Source of the DNA: Foliimonas ilicis
Lineage (GTDB): Bacteria; Pseudomonadota; Alphaproteobacteria; Rhizobiales; Rhizobiaceae
Length of the DNA stretch: 64,000 nucleotides
Assembly: GCF_039939195.1 (NCBI RefSeq)
Contig: NZ_JBDUUH010000002.1
Location: 372,001-436,000, forward strand
Direction: 5' to 3'
The notes below the pieces were generated by a model. That model was not told the origin of the DNA. It ran no database searches and saw only the letters and a list, made by a program, of their open reading frames with translations. Numbering within the stretch: position 1 is the stretch's first letter; each line of letters begins with the position of its first letter. The translations under genes were made by a program, and so were the position numbers. Positions 37,514 through 45,758 of this stretch are shown here, one piece after another.

Positions 37514-39301
37514 ATGTCTTTCGCCAAAAACATGACAAATCAGAATCAGGTTGTAGCGGAACAGGCAACGTTCCGAAGCTTCGCAAACAGCTATCTACGC
37601 GAGATGGACCCCGGCATTCCGGTGTTTCACCGTGTAGATGGAACGAATGTCGATTGCGTGGAACTCACGCTGCCGACGCGCAACACAGTGCTTCGCATAG
37701 AGCTCAAATCCAGATCGCTTTGCGGAATGCATCTTTTCGGACGGATATGGCAGCGCGGACGAACGGAACCCGCATGGCGCGAGATCGAGCCGATTGCCGT
37801 CTGTTATCTGCTCATTCAGGCGGCCGGGGACAGCATGCGGCGCTCCGGCGAGCAGCGTCATAGCGAACTCGAACTGTTCGAGCGCGTGCTGCAAAGCTAT
37901 CAGGCGACCAAGCGCTATCTCGATGCCACTGCGGGATCGCCGCAGAGCGGCTTCATTGGCGGCGAGCAGTCGCTCTATTTCGGGCATCCTTTGCACCCCA
38001 CTCCGAAAAGCCTTCAAGGCATGACGAGCTGGCAGCAGGTCGCCTACGCGCCGGAGCTGCGCGGCGATTTTCAGCTCACCTATTTTGCGGCCAAGGCAGA
38101 AATCGTCCGGCAGGATTCAGCAGACGTTCCCACCCGATCGATCGTTGAATCGCTGCTCGGCGAGGAGATCGGCAAATTTGCGCTGACTGATGACGAAGCC
38201 CTCATCCCCATGCATCCCCTGCAGGCGGAAGCCCTGATGCTCACCCCGAATGTGCGGGCGCTTTGCGCATCGGGCGCGCTTCGCCATCTCGGACCGGCAG
38301 GCCCGCGCTTTATGGCGACATCCTCGGTGAGGACCGTATTCAGCCCGGATGCCGCCTGGATGCCAAAATTCTCCCTGCCGGTGCGCATCACCAATTCGCA
38401 GCGGCTGAACCGCAAGCATGAGCTCGATGCCGGTGTGGCCGTCGCGCGGCTGTTCGCACGCGCCGGGATGAACGATCTGGACCCTCGCCTCGGCTTCCTT
38501 CACGACAGCGCCTACGTCACGCTTGAAATGCCGGGACAGGATGAAAGCGGATTCGAGGTGATTTTCCGTGAGAACCCGTTGCGCGATGGTTTCGAAGAAA
38601 CGACGATTACCGTTTCGGCTCTGACGGCAGAGCCGTTGCCCGGCGAGAAATCTCGGCTGGAAAGCCTTGTCCGGCGCGTGGCCCGCGAGCAGGATGTACT
38701 TCCGCGCGAAGCCTGCCGCAGATGGTTCGAAGCCTATCTCGATTGCGCTCTCGACCCTCTGGTACGGCTTTACGACAAGTTCGGCGTAGCGCTGGAAGCG
38801 CATCAGCAAAACAGCCTGCTCGACATTTCCCAAGGGCTTCCGCGCAAATATTTCTACCGCGACAGCCAAGGCTTCTACCTGTCGAACAATTTCAAGGCGC
38901 GTTGGTGCACATTGCTGCCCGAACTGACGCAAACGCGCGAACTTTTCTTTGATGATCGCGAAATTCGCGAGCGCTTTTCATATTATCTCATCGTCAATCA
39001 GATCTTCTCGGTCATCGCGCGTGCCGGTCATGACGGGTTGACGCGCGAGGCCGATCTGATCGCGATCCTTCGTTTGCGTCTGGCCAAACTGGCCAGAGAA
39101 CTGAGCGGCGGCGGTCGCGATTTTGCATCCGGCCTACTGAACAGACCGAGCATCACCGCGAAAGCCAATCTCGCAATACGCCTCAAGAATGTCGATGAAC
39201 TCGCGGCGGGCGGCCACACGCTTTACACGCAAATTCCAAATCCGCTGAGCGGCGGCGGATTGGCGCTCGTGACGGAGGCTGCCCATGCCCTTGCCTCTTG
39301 A
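37514..39301 (+). CDS. asbA: Petrobactin-type NIS synthetase AsbA
   Basis: This 595-aa IucA/IucC-family ligase is expected to adenylate citrate and couple it to spermidine, the first step in petrobactin assembly. Active-site blocks are GHPLHPTPKS (157-166), HPLQ (234-237), ATSSVRT (268-274), KFSLPVRITNSQR (285-297) and EAHQQNS (428-434). From memory of Bacillus AsbA the shared phrases are extensive (SFxNxYLRE, FGHxxHPTPKSxQG, GVALEAHQQNS), stronger than to IucA or rhizobactin synthetases. The start at 37514 is likely, with ATG 37532 possible. The next gene begins 17 bp before its stop. Confidence 0.9.
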   Translation: MSFAKNMTNQNQVVAEQATFRSFANSYLREMDPGIPVFHRVDGTNVDCVELTLPTRNTVLRIELKSRSLCGMHLFGRIWQRGRTEPAWREIEPIAVCYLLIQAAGDSMRRSGEQRHSELELFERVLQSYQATKRYLDATAGSPQSGFIGGEQSLYFGHPLHPTPKSLQGMTSWQQVAYAPELRGDFQLTYFAAKAEIVRQDSADVPTRSIVESLLGEEIGKFALTDDEALIPMHPLQAEALMLTPNVRALCASGALRHLGPAGPRFMATSSVRTVFSPDAAWMPKFSLPVRITNSQRLNRKHELDAGVAVARLFARAGMNDLDPRLGFLHDSAYVTLEMPGQDESGFEVIFRENPLRDGFEETTITVSALTAEPLPGEKSRLESLVRRVAREQDVLPREACRRWFEAYLDCALDPLVRLYDKFGVALEAHQQNSLLDISQGLPRKYFYRDSQGFYLSNNFKARWCTLLPELTQTRELFFDDREIRERFSYYLIVNQIFSVIARAGHDGLTREADLIAILRLRLAKLARELSGGGRDFASGLLNRPSITAKANLAIRLKNVDELAAGGHTLYTQIPNPLSGGGLALVTEAAHALAS

Positions 39302-40997
39302 TCGTCATGGCGACCCTGAATTGCGGATCATCCGGCAGCTCGTCGAGGCTGCGATTTATGAAGGCCTTGTCGATCATGTCGCCTCTGCCCAAGATCGCGG
39401 CACGCTTTTCGAATGGGGCCAAGCCGATGCCTCGTTTCGCTGCGAGGGCCGGATCGGCGCATTCGGCCGGATCAGAATTCGTCCCGAAACGATTGAACAG
39501 CAGGCGGGCAACAACTGGGTCCGCCCTGCTATCGGCGATCTGGTCTCAAGCCTAAAAGGCTCGGCAGAACATCGCGCACAATTGCTGTTCGAGCTGGAAC
39601 AGACGCTGGGTTTCACCGCCTGGAACAACGACAATCTGCCGCCTCGCCTGCGGCGCGACCTGCCCTTTGCGCAATTGGATGCCGGGCTTGACGAAGGACA
39701 CCCCTACCACCCCTGCTTCAAGGCGCGCACCGGCTTTACGCATGAAGATCATGCGGCTTACGGCCCTGAGGCCGGCAACTCCTTCCAGTTGATCTGGCTT
39801 GCGGTGTCGCGCGCGTATTTGCATTCGGCGCTTCCCCTTCCCGAAAGGGAGTTCTGGATAGCCGAACTTGGTGCCGAGACTTACGCGCTTCTGGACGGCC
39901 GCCGCCGCGAATGCTGCGACGATGCCACGAAATTCGGCCTGCTGCCGCTGCATCCGTGGCAATGGCAAGCGCTTCAGAATTCCGGGCTATCGAATTGGAT
40001 CAGTGATGGCTCGGCGCATTTTCTGGGAACGGCGGGTGATCGCTACATTGCCAGCCAGTCTGTGCGCACCCTGTTCAACATCGACCATCCCGAATGCGCC
40101 AATATCAAACTGCCGATGAACCTTGTGAATTCATCGGCAAAACGCATCATCGAGCCATATTCCGTGTGCACGGCACCTGTGCTTACGGACTGGCTGAACG
40201 ACCTCGTCTCCGACGATCCGCTTTTTTCGGAGCGCTATCCGCTGACCATTCTCGGTGAATATGCCGGTGTCATCGCTGATCGGGACGGCCCGCTCGCCGG
40301 TGAACTCGCGGTGATCTGGCGCGAAAGCGTGGATAGCTATCTCAAGCCCGGCGAAGCCGCCGTGCCGCTGAACGCGCTGATGATGGTGGAGCATGATGGC
40401 AGGCCGTTCATCGCGGACTGGATCGAACGCCATGAACTGGATAGGTGGACGGATCAACTCATCGAAACGGTTGCCATGCCGATATGGCATCTGCTGGTCG
40501 CGCATGGTTTTGCCACGGAATCGCACGGCCAGAATCTTGTCCTGATCCATCGCGATGGCTGGCCGGTGCGGCTGGCATTGCGCGATTTCCACGACAGTCT
40601 CGAATATGCGCCGGATTTCCTTCGCGATCCCGGCAAGGTGCCGGATTTCGTCGCGCTTAACCCGGCCTATGCCAAGGCAGAACCCAACGAATTCTACTGG
40701 ATGGAAAGCGTCGAACTGCTGGGCGAATTGGTGATCGACGCGCTGTTCATCTACAATCTGGCCGAGATTTCGCATCTGCTCGACCATTGCTACGGGCTTG
40801 ATGAAGCCGTCTTCTGGGCAAATGTTTCCAGACGCTTGAGCGTCTACGCCGACGAACATGGTCTGGCGGAGCGCCAGAACCAGCTCGGCCATTCCAAACC
40901 GCGCATTTTCACGGAATCCCTGCTGACGCGAAAGCTCCGCGCGCCGGGCACGATATGCGCTCACGAAATCCCCAACAGTCTTTCGGTTGCCGCCTAA
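39285..40997 (+). CDS. asbB: Petrobactin-type NIS synthetase AsbB
   Basis: This 570-aa second IucA/IucC ligase is expected to attach the second spermidine arm to the citryl intermediate. Motifs are GHPYHPCFKAR (139-149), HPWQW (223-227), ASQSVRT (256-262), HGQN (414-417) and RDFHD (433-437). The HGQN form, against HQQN in the first synthetase, is the usual difference between type A and type C NIS enzymes. The reading frame overlaps asbA by 17 bp, implying coupled translation. Exact substrate order is inferred from the Bacillus pathway. Confidence 0.9.
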   Translation: MPLPLDRHGDPELRIIRQLVEAAIYEGLVDHVASAQDRGTLFEWGQADASFRCEGRIGAFGRIRIRPETIEQQAGNNWVRPAIGDLVSSLKGSAEHRAQLLFELEQTLGFTAWNNDNLPPRLRRDLPFAQLDAGLDEGHPYHPCFKARTGFTHEDHAAYGPEAGNSFQLIWLAVSRAYLHSALPLPEREFWIAELGAETYALLDGRRRECCDDATKFGLLPLHPWQWQALQNSGLSNWISDGSAHFLGTAGDRYIASQSVRTLFNIDHPECANIKLPMNLVNSSAKRIIEPYSVCTAPVLTDWLNDLVSDDPLFSERYPLTILGEYAGVIADRDGPLAGELAVIWRESVDSYLKPGEAAVPLNALMMVEHDGRPFIADWIERHELDRWTDQLIETVAMPIWHLLVAHGFATESHGQNLVLIHRDGWPVRLALRDFHDSLEYAPDFLRDPGKVPDFVALNPAYAKAEPNEFYWMESVELLGELVIDALFIYNLAEISHLLDHCYGLDEAVFWANVSRRLSVYADEHGLAERQNQLGHSKPRIFTESLLTRKLRAPGTICAHEIPNSLSVAA

Positions 40998-41013
40998 TCT
41001 CAGGAGTGCAGAT

Positions 41014-42282
41014 ATGATCGAAATCAACGACACCGTATTTGACCAGGCATGGTTCCGCGACGCGTCGGAACGCATGGCCACGATCGCTAATCTCGACCAG
41101 CGCAAGGGCGACCGCTTCGCGGTGTGCTTCGCAGAAGCGCAGGATTGGCTCGCCTTTTTCTTCGCCGCGCGCGAGGCGGGTGCAAGCGTGCTGCCGCTGC
41201 ATCCTTCGACGCCTTATGCGGCAGCGCGGCGGCAGGCGGAAGCCGCGAACTGCAACTGGCTTTTTTACAATCGTTTGGAAGGCGAGCCGATCTGCGAGGA
41301 ACGCGCCAATGAGACGGCGCAATTGCTTCAGATGAGTTCCGGCACGACCGGCGCGCCGAAATGCATCGCGCGCGCATGGAGCGATATCGACGACGAGATC
41401 GAAAGCTACATCTCGGCCTTCTCCGAACCGCAGGACATGACGCCGCTTGTCGCCTGCCCGACCACGCATTCCTACGGGCTGATCTGCGGCATCCTGATGG
41501 CGCTGAAGCGCGGCCAGACGCCGGTGATCCTCGATACAGGCAATCCGAAATTCCTTCTGCGTAAACTGCGCGAAACTGAGCGGCCTTATTTGCTTTCATC
41601 GCCCGTGATCCTTCACACGCTGGCGCGTCTTTTGCCGCAAGGCGAAAGCATTCATGCCACGATGACCTCCGGCACATTGCTGCCCGAGCCATGGTTCAAC
41701 CAAATCCGCGCAAAATCGAAGCATATGTTTCAGCAATATGGCTGTTCGGAAGCCGGTTGCATCGCGATCAACCCGGATGTTCAGGCGGCAAACGAAATCG
41801 GCTATGTGCTTCCGCGCTTTTCGCTACGCAATGAGGGCGACAGCAGTAAGCCGGAAGAAATCGTATTGGAACGTAACGGCATCGCGATCGAAACACGCGA
41901 TCTGGGCTATCGCCGTGCGGACGGTATGCTGGTTTTCGTTTCGCGCCTCGACGACATGATCAATGTTTCAGGCCTGAACGTCTATCCGAAGGAAGTCGAA
42001 GACGTGGTGATGTCGATGAACGGCGTCAGCGATGCCGTCGTTTTCCGCAAGCAGGACACATTCGCAGGTGAGCGCGTAGCCCTCCTCTTCAGCGCGGATC
42101 GCGCGATCGGACAGGCAGAACTGCGCCAATGGTGCGCGGATCGTCTCGCCAGTCACCAATTGCCGACGGAAATCCTGCAGATCGACCAGATCCCTCGTCA
42201 GGCAAACGGAAAAATCAGCAGACGCGATGTGGCCGCGCGCTACAGCGCCGGTGAATTTGCAGCACGCACAGAGGCAGCATGA
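41014..42282 (+). CDS. asbC: 3,4-dihydroxybenzoate-AMP ligase AsbC
   Basis: This 422-aa acyl-adenylating enzyme has the phosphate loop MSSGTTGAPK (107-116), the D-x-x-Y/G-like stretch DLGYRRADGMLVF, hinge SRLDDMINVSGLNVYPKE and the C-terminal catalytic Lys in QANGKISRRD (about residue 400). It is shorter than free-standing ligases such as EntE, like Bacillus AsbC (about 412 aa). It should load 3,4-dihydroxybenzoate on the carrier domain of the next gene. The start has AGGAG seven bases upstream. Confidence 0.87.
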   Translation: MIEINDTVFDQAWFRDASERMATIANLDQRKGDRFAVCFAEAQDWLAFFFAAREAGASVLPLHPSTPYAAARRQAEAANCNWLFYNRLEGEPICEERANETAQLLQMSSGTTGAPKCIARAWSDIDDEIESYISAFSEPQDMTPLVACPTTHSYGLICGILMALKRGQTPVILDTGNPKFLLRKLRETERPYLLSSPVILHTLARLLPQGESIHATMTSGTLLPEPWFNQIRAKSKHMFQQYGCSEAGCIAINPDVQAANEIGYVLPRFSLRNEGDSSKPEEIVLERNGIAIETRDLGYRRADGMLVFVSRLDDMINVSGLNVYPKEVEDVVMSMNGVSDAVVFRKQDTFAGERVALLFSADRAIGQAELRQWCADRLASHQLPTEILQIDQIPRQANGKISRRDVAARYSAGEFAARTEAA

Positions 42283-43625
42283 TGAATTACAACGAAGTCC
42301 TGATCGCCATCGAAACGATCCTGCGCGACAAGCTGAACCATCAGCACATGGATGGTTTTTCACCGAAAGCGCAGTTGAACGAGGACCTATATCTCGATTC
42401 CGTGCTCATTCTCGAAATCATGCTGAGCCTTGAACTCGACCATGGCGTGGCGCTGCCGGAAGAAGTCATCAGCCGCCAAGACCTCGATACGGTGGAGGAT
42501 CTGGCGCGGTTGTTCGTCGATGCGCCTGCTTCAGAAGTCGAGTCCGAAAAAGCTGCCAAGCCTTTGACTTTCCAGCGTTCCGAGCAGGAGGCCGCGGAGC
42601 GCGTTGGCGTGCATGGCGAAGACTATATCGACATCAAGGTTCATTGCTTCGTCAGCAATGTCTGCCATGCGGTCAAGCAGACCGGCACGCTCGATCACCG
42701 GCCGTTCTTCTTTGGTGTATGGGATGCGGGCTTTGCGGTCGATGAGCGCTGGCGGCTTGCCTACCACGCGCCGGAAATCAACCACGATTTCTTTCGCGAC
42801 TGGTTCCAGCGCATCTACGGGCCGGAAGTCCGGCAGTGGTATAGGCCGGAAGCGTCGAAGGCCGAGAATGTCGCAACCATGATCGAGCTTCTCGAGACCA
42901 AGAATCCGTCCGAGTATGTGATGGTCATGCTCGATCTGTTTCACCTGCCGGAGCGGGAGAACAAGTTCAACCAGAACCCCTTCCCGCATTATCTGATGCT
43001 CGAAAACACCGAAGACCCGGCAATCTGGATGGTTCTCGATCCCGATTTTCGCTGGGAAGGCCGGATCGAGAAAGATAAAGTCATCAATGCGATCATGCAG
43101 CCGACTGTGGCAGGCGGTTTCGTGTTCGATGCAGCCGATATCAGAAAGCCGCGCGATGCCGATCTGCGCGACTACTTCCTCGCCTGCTTTCACGAAGACG
43201 AGAACCTGCTGACGCGCGCCACGCGCGACATCGTTCAGGCGCATATCGAAAAGCGAGATGGTGTGCAGCTATCCGACCTGTCGGTGGCACTGCGCGAACT
43301 GCCGGTTCTCTCCATCCGCAAATATGCGCTGGAGCATGGATTCGCCTTTTTCTGGCGCTCGATGAAGCTTTCGAATGCAGAATTCGATGTGATCTGCGAA
43401 GAAATCGAGGCGCTTATCCAGGAATTCAAGGCGCTTCATTACGCGGTGATGAAACTTGGCCAGACCGGCGATTCCGCTCATGCAGCGCAGGTCTTTGCAA
43501 AGCTCGACGCGCTGGATGCCATGGAACGCGACCTGAAAGGACGTCTGGCGCAGACATACCGTGTCTGGTGCGATGCGCGCAGCCTGGCGCCCGTACCTCA
43601 GCCCCATCAGGATGCAGCCGAATGA
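42279..43625 (+). CDS. Fused aryl carrier protein and petrobactin transferase (AsbD-AsbE)
   Basis: This 448-aa protein joins two functions kept separate in Bacillus. Residues 1-85 are a carrier domain with the phosphopantetheine Ser in NEDLYLDSVLILEIML (Ser41). Residues about 110-448 resemble AsbE (DUF6005-like), starting near DIKVHCFVSNVCHAVKQTG. AsbE transfers 3,4-dihydroxybenzoate from the carrier to spermidine amines. No stop codon or frameshift separates the parts; a linker rich in Glu, Ala and Lys lies at 85-105. The ATG overlaps the asbC stop by 4 bp (a second ATG follows at once). The fusion would keep aryl donor and transferase together. Confidence 0.83.
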   Translation: MMNYNEVLIAIETILRDKLNHQHMDGFSPKAQLNEDLYLDSVLILEIMLSLELDHGVALPEEVISRQDLDTVEDLARLFVDAPASEVESEKAAKPLTFQRSEQEAAERVGVHGEDYIDIKVHCFVSNVCHAVKQTGTLDHRPFFFGVWDAGFAVDERWRLAYHAPEINHDFFRDWFQRIYGPEVRQWYRPEASKAENVATMIELLETKNPSEYVMVMLDLFHLPERENKFNQNPFPHYLMLENTEDPAIWMVLDPDFRWEGRIEKDKVINAIMQPTVAGGFVFDAADIRKPRDADLRDYFLACFHEDENLLTRATRDIVQAHIEKRDGVQLSDLSVALRELPVLSIRKYALEHGFAFFWRSMKLSNAEFDVICEEIEALIQEFKALHYAVMKLGQTGDSAHAAQVFAKLDALDAMERDLKGRLAQTYRVWCDARSLAPVPQPHQDAAE

Positions 43626-44467
43626 AGCTGTCGCTCTGCACCATCACGTTCCGCCACCATCTCCTGTCGCTCGAAGACATTGCGCGATGGGCCGCCAGCA
43701 ACGGCTTCGACGGCATCGAACTCTGGGGTGCTCATGCGCGCAACATGCAGCACATGACGGACCGCGACGCCGCCTGGATGGCGGGTTTCGGCCTCTCCGT
43801 GCCGATGGTCAGCGATTACCTGCCGCTCGACGACGATCTCGCTTCTTTGCGCTACGCGACCGCAGATCTCTGCCGCCTGGCGCGCCGATGGGGTGCCCGG
43901 AAAGTGCGGACATTCGCTGGGAAGACGGGAAGCAACGAAACTTCGCCCGAAGCGCGCTGGCGGCTATCTACGCGCCTGAAGGACGCCTGCATGATCGCCG
44001 AAGATCAGGGCTGCTCGGTGCTGGTCGAGACCCATCCGGGAACGCTGGCCGACACTCTGGCGTCCACGATGCGGCTTATCGAAGATGTCGACCACCCCGC
44101 GCTGAAGGTCAATTTCGACACGCTGCATGTCTGGGAAGGTGGCGACGATCCGCTGGAAGCGCATCAGAAATTGCTGCCGCATATCCAGCATTACCATCTG
44201 AAAAATGTTCGTTCGCGTGCAGATCTGGGCATATTCGAGCCGTCGAATGTCTATGCCGCGGCAGGCAAGCGCAGCGGCATGACGCCATTGTTCGACGGAA
44301 CCGTCGATTATCTGGAATTTCTCGACGCGCTTTTCGACCGCGACAACGTGGCTGCCTCGCTGGAATGGTTCGGCGGCGATTGCTTCAACATACTCGCCAA
44401 TGATGCACGCAACATCCGCCTGCTTCTGGCGGACCGCGAAGCGCCGATACGCACCGCAACGGCGTAA
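43622..44467 (+). CDS. asbF: 3-dehydroshikimate dehydratase AsbF
   Basis: This 281-aa TIM-barrel metalloenzyme turns 3-dehydroshikimate into 3,4-dihydroxybenzoate, the aryl cap of petrobactin. Metal-site residues are Glu136 (VETHPGT), Asp166 (NFDTLHVW), His192 (QHYHLKN) and Glu248 (ASLEWFGG), in the order known for Bacillus AsbF. The start MKLSLCTITFRHHL and the block FEPSNVYAAAGKRSGM are close to that enzyme, and the length is the same. The ATG overlaps the previous stop (ATGA). Confidence 0.92.
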   Translation: MKLSLCTITFRHHLLSLEDIARWAASNGFDGIELWGAHARNMQHMTDRDAAWMAGFGLSVPMVSDYLPLDDDLASLRYATADLCRLARRWGARKVRTFAGKTGSNETSPEARWRLSTRLKDACMIAEDQGCSVLVETHPGTLADTLASTMRLIEDVDHPALKVNFDTLHVWEGGDDPLEAHQKLLPHIQHYHLKNVRSRADLGIFEPSNVYAAAGKRSGMTPLFDGTVDYLEFLDALFDRDNVAASLEWFGGDCFNILANDARNIRLLLADREAPIRTATA

Positions 44468-44501
44468 AGTTTAAACTAGCGCGCTGACATGCAGGGCTTC
44501 G

Positions 44502-44522
44502 AGCGTCACCGCGTACGCTTTT
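44502..44522 (+). terminator. Weak possible terminator of the siderophore operon
   Basis: A 5-bp stem AGCGT/ACGCT followed by TTTT lies 35 bp after asbF. The stem is short, so termination here is uncertain. Confidence 0.3.
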
Positions 44523-44727
44523 AGTCTTGCTAAAACCGTATTCCACGCCTACGATTTACTTATTCGGTTGGTTCTTTCGGCATGCGGAAGACTTTCCGCA
44601 GCTTTCTTCCGAAATCGACACGCAAATTCTGAAGATTGCCGCTTATTATTGCGGCAGCGAATACACAGCTGCGTCCGGCCACACGTCGGTTGTTTCTATC
44701 GGCCCTCATACCCAAAGGATCAATACC

Positions 44728-44868
44728 ATGGCTAAAGGTCAAGTGCGCAGCAATCGCGAAGTTCGCAAGCCCAAGAAGGAAAAGGCCCCTTCCAAGCCAG
44801 AACCGGTTTTGGGTTCATTGGTAAAGCAGGTTCCGAGCGGCAACGCGCAAGGCAAACCGAAAAAGTGA
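44728..44868 (+). CDS. Small basic protein of 46 residues
   Basis: The protein MAKGQVRSNREVRKPKKEK... is lysine-rich, with a Pro/Ser linker and a KPKK end. The ATG at 44728 has AAGGATC nine bases upstream; the longer frame from 44527 has no ribosome binding site. Very similar small basic ORFs are common in Hyphomicrobiales as I remember. Function unknown; the charge suggests nucleic-acid or ribosome binding. Confidence 0.7.
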   Translation: MAKGQVRSNREVRKPKKEKAPSKPEPVLGSLVKQVPSGNAQGKPKK

Positions 44869-44956
44869 CAGTGATAACACTCGCTAACAATCGGCCCCAC
44901 AGCGCCTTAAGCGGTGGGGCTTCTGTTCCGGACTGCTACGTAAATTCGAGGCAATC

Positions 44957-45220
44957 ATGAGCCTGACCTTTCCCAACCCCAGCCGCAGCTATGACGAAGC
45001 GCACAAGCGCATCCGTTTCGTTGGCCATGACGGCATGTCCCAGATCGAATTCGCTCTGGAGGTAGAGGCCCTGACTGCCAAAAGCGCGAAAGACGCCGAA
45101 ACCGGTTATCTCGCTGCATTCGACAACGCGCTCGAAACCATACGGGACGCAGCGCGCAAGGCTTACAACAAGAGCCATCAGAACAGATTCGTTCTGACCT
45201 CGTCGGATCTGGCACGCTGA
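44957..45220 (+). CDS. DUF1488-family protein
   Basis: This 87-aa protein reads MSLTFPNPSRSYDE...IRFVGHDGMSQIEFALEVEAL, matching the short DUF1488 family, whose members are small, cytoplasmic and uncharacterised. AATTCGAGGCAATC supplies a weak GAGG site. It lies in a run of three small genes on the same strand. Confidence 0.75.
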   Translation: MSLTFPNPSRSYDEAHKRIRFVGHDGMSQIEFALEVEALTAKSAKDAETGYLAAFDNALETIRDAARKAYNKSHQNRFVLTSSDLAR

Positions 45221-45287
45221 CCGGCTTGTAAGCCGACGCGAGCACCGTGCGAACGCTCTGAACCCTCCCCAACCAAAGGAACGCGAC

Positions 45288-45455
45288 ATGATCGTATTCG
45301 AAAAGAAGCTGCCTCCGCCCCCTGCGCCGAAGAATGCCGATGAAAAAACGCCTGCTCCCATCCGGGACCGCGAAGCCGAGCGGCGCGTCAAGGCTGATAC
45401 GGACGGAACGCGCAGACGCGCGAAACAGGTGGCTGAAGACAATCGGCTTCTCTGA
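45288..45455 (+). CDS. Small hydrophilic protein of 55 residues
   Basis: An ORF of 55 codons starts at ATG 45288 after AAAGGA at a good distance. The product MIVFEKKLPPPPAPKNADEK has a proline run followed by a charged helix ending in RRAKQVAEDNRLL. No family is recognised. The ribosome binding site and orderly context next to the DUF1488 gene support it; it is short, so a chance ORF is possible. Confidence 0.55.
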   Translation: MIVFEKKLPPPPAPKNADEKTPAPIRDREAERRVKADTDGTRRRAKQVAEDNRLL

Positions 45456-45758
45456 TTTTCTTGAAACCCCAACATCACAACCCGCGCTGCGCATACTGTG
45501 CCGAGCGCATTATTCCAGGGCTCAGGTGGCGACCCTGGACAGGGGTGTTGGGGGTGATCCAGGGCCGCCTGCATGAAGTTCAGGGAGAATTTCATGCATG
45601 ACGACCGTGCGCGTTTCGCGTTAACGACTCGTTAATATTTACCCGCAAATTCTACCTATCGGGCCAGCCAATCTTTTTGTCCACAATATAGACGCATGGA
45701 ACCGCCCGCGAATAGCAGGGTCCAATCAGTTCTCATTAAGATCGAAACTACGGGCAGA
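45456..45758. other. Gene-free spacer with two inverted repeats
   Basis: This 303-bp spacer lies between the small ORF and the hybrid kinase's 3' end. CCAGGG/CCCTGG (45515-45538) and TGCATGAA/TTCATGCA (45570-45598) form hairpins. Neither is followed by a T-run, so they are poor terminators. Nothing else is recognised. Confidence 0.4.

Noticed and set aside
37514..40997. Aerobactin or rhizobactin-1021 NIS synthetases
   Set aside because: No lysine/diaminopropane hydroxylase or acetylase lies nearby, while AsbC, AsbD/E and AsbF homologues do.
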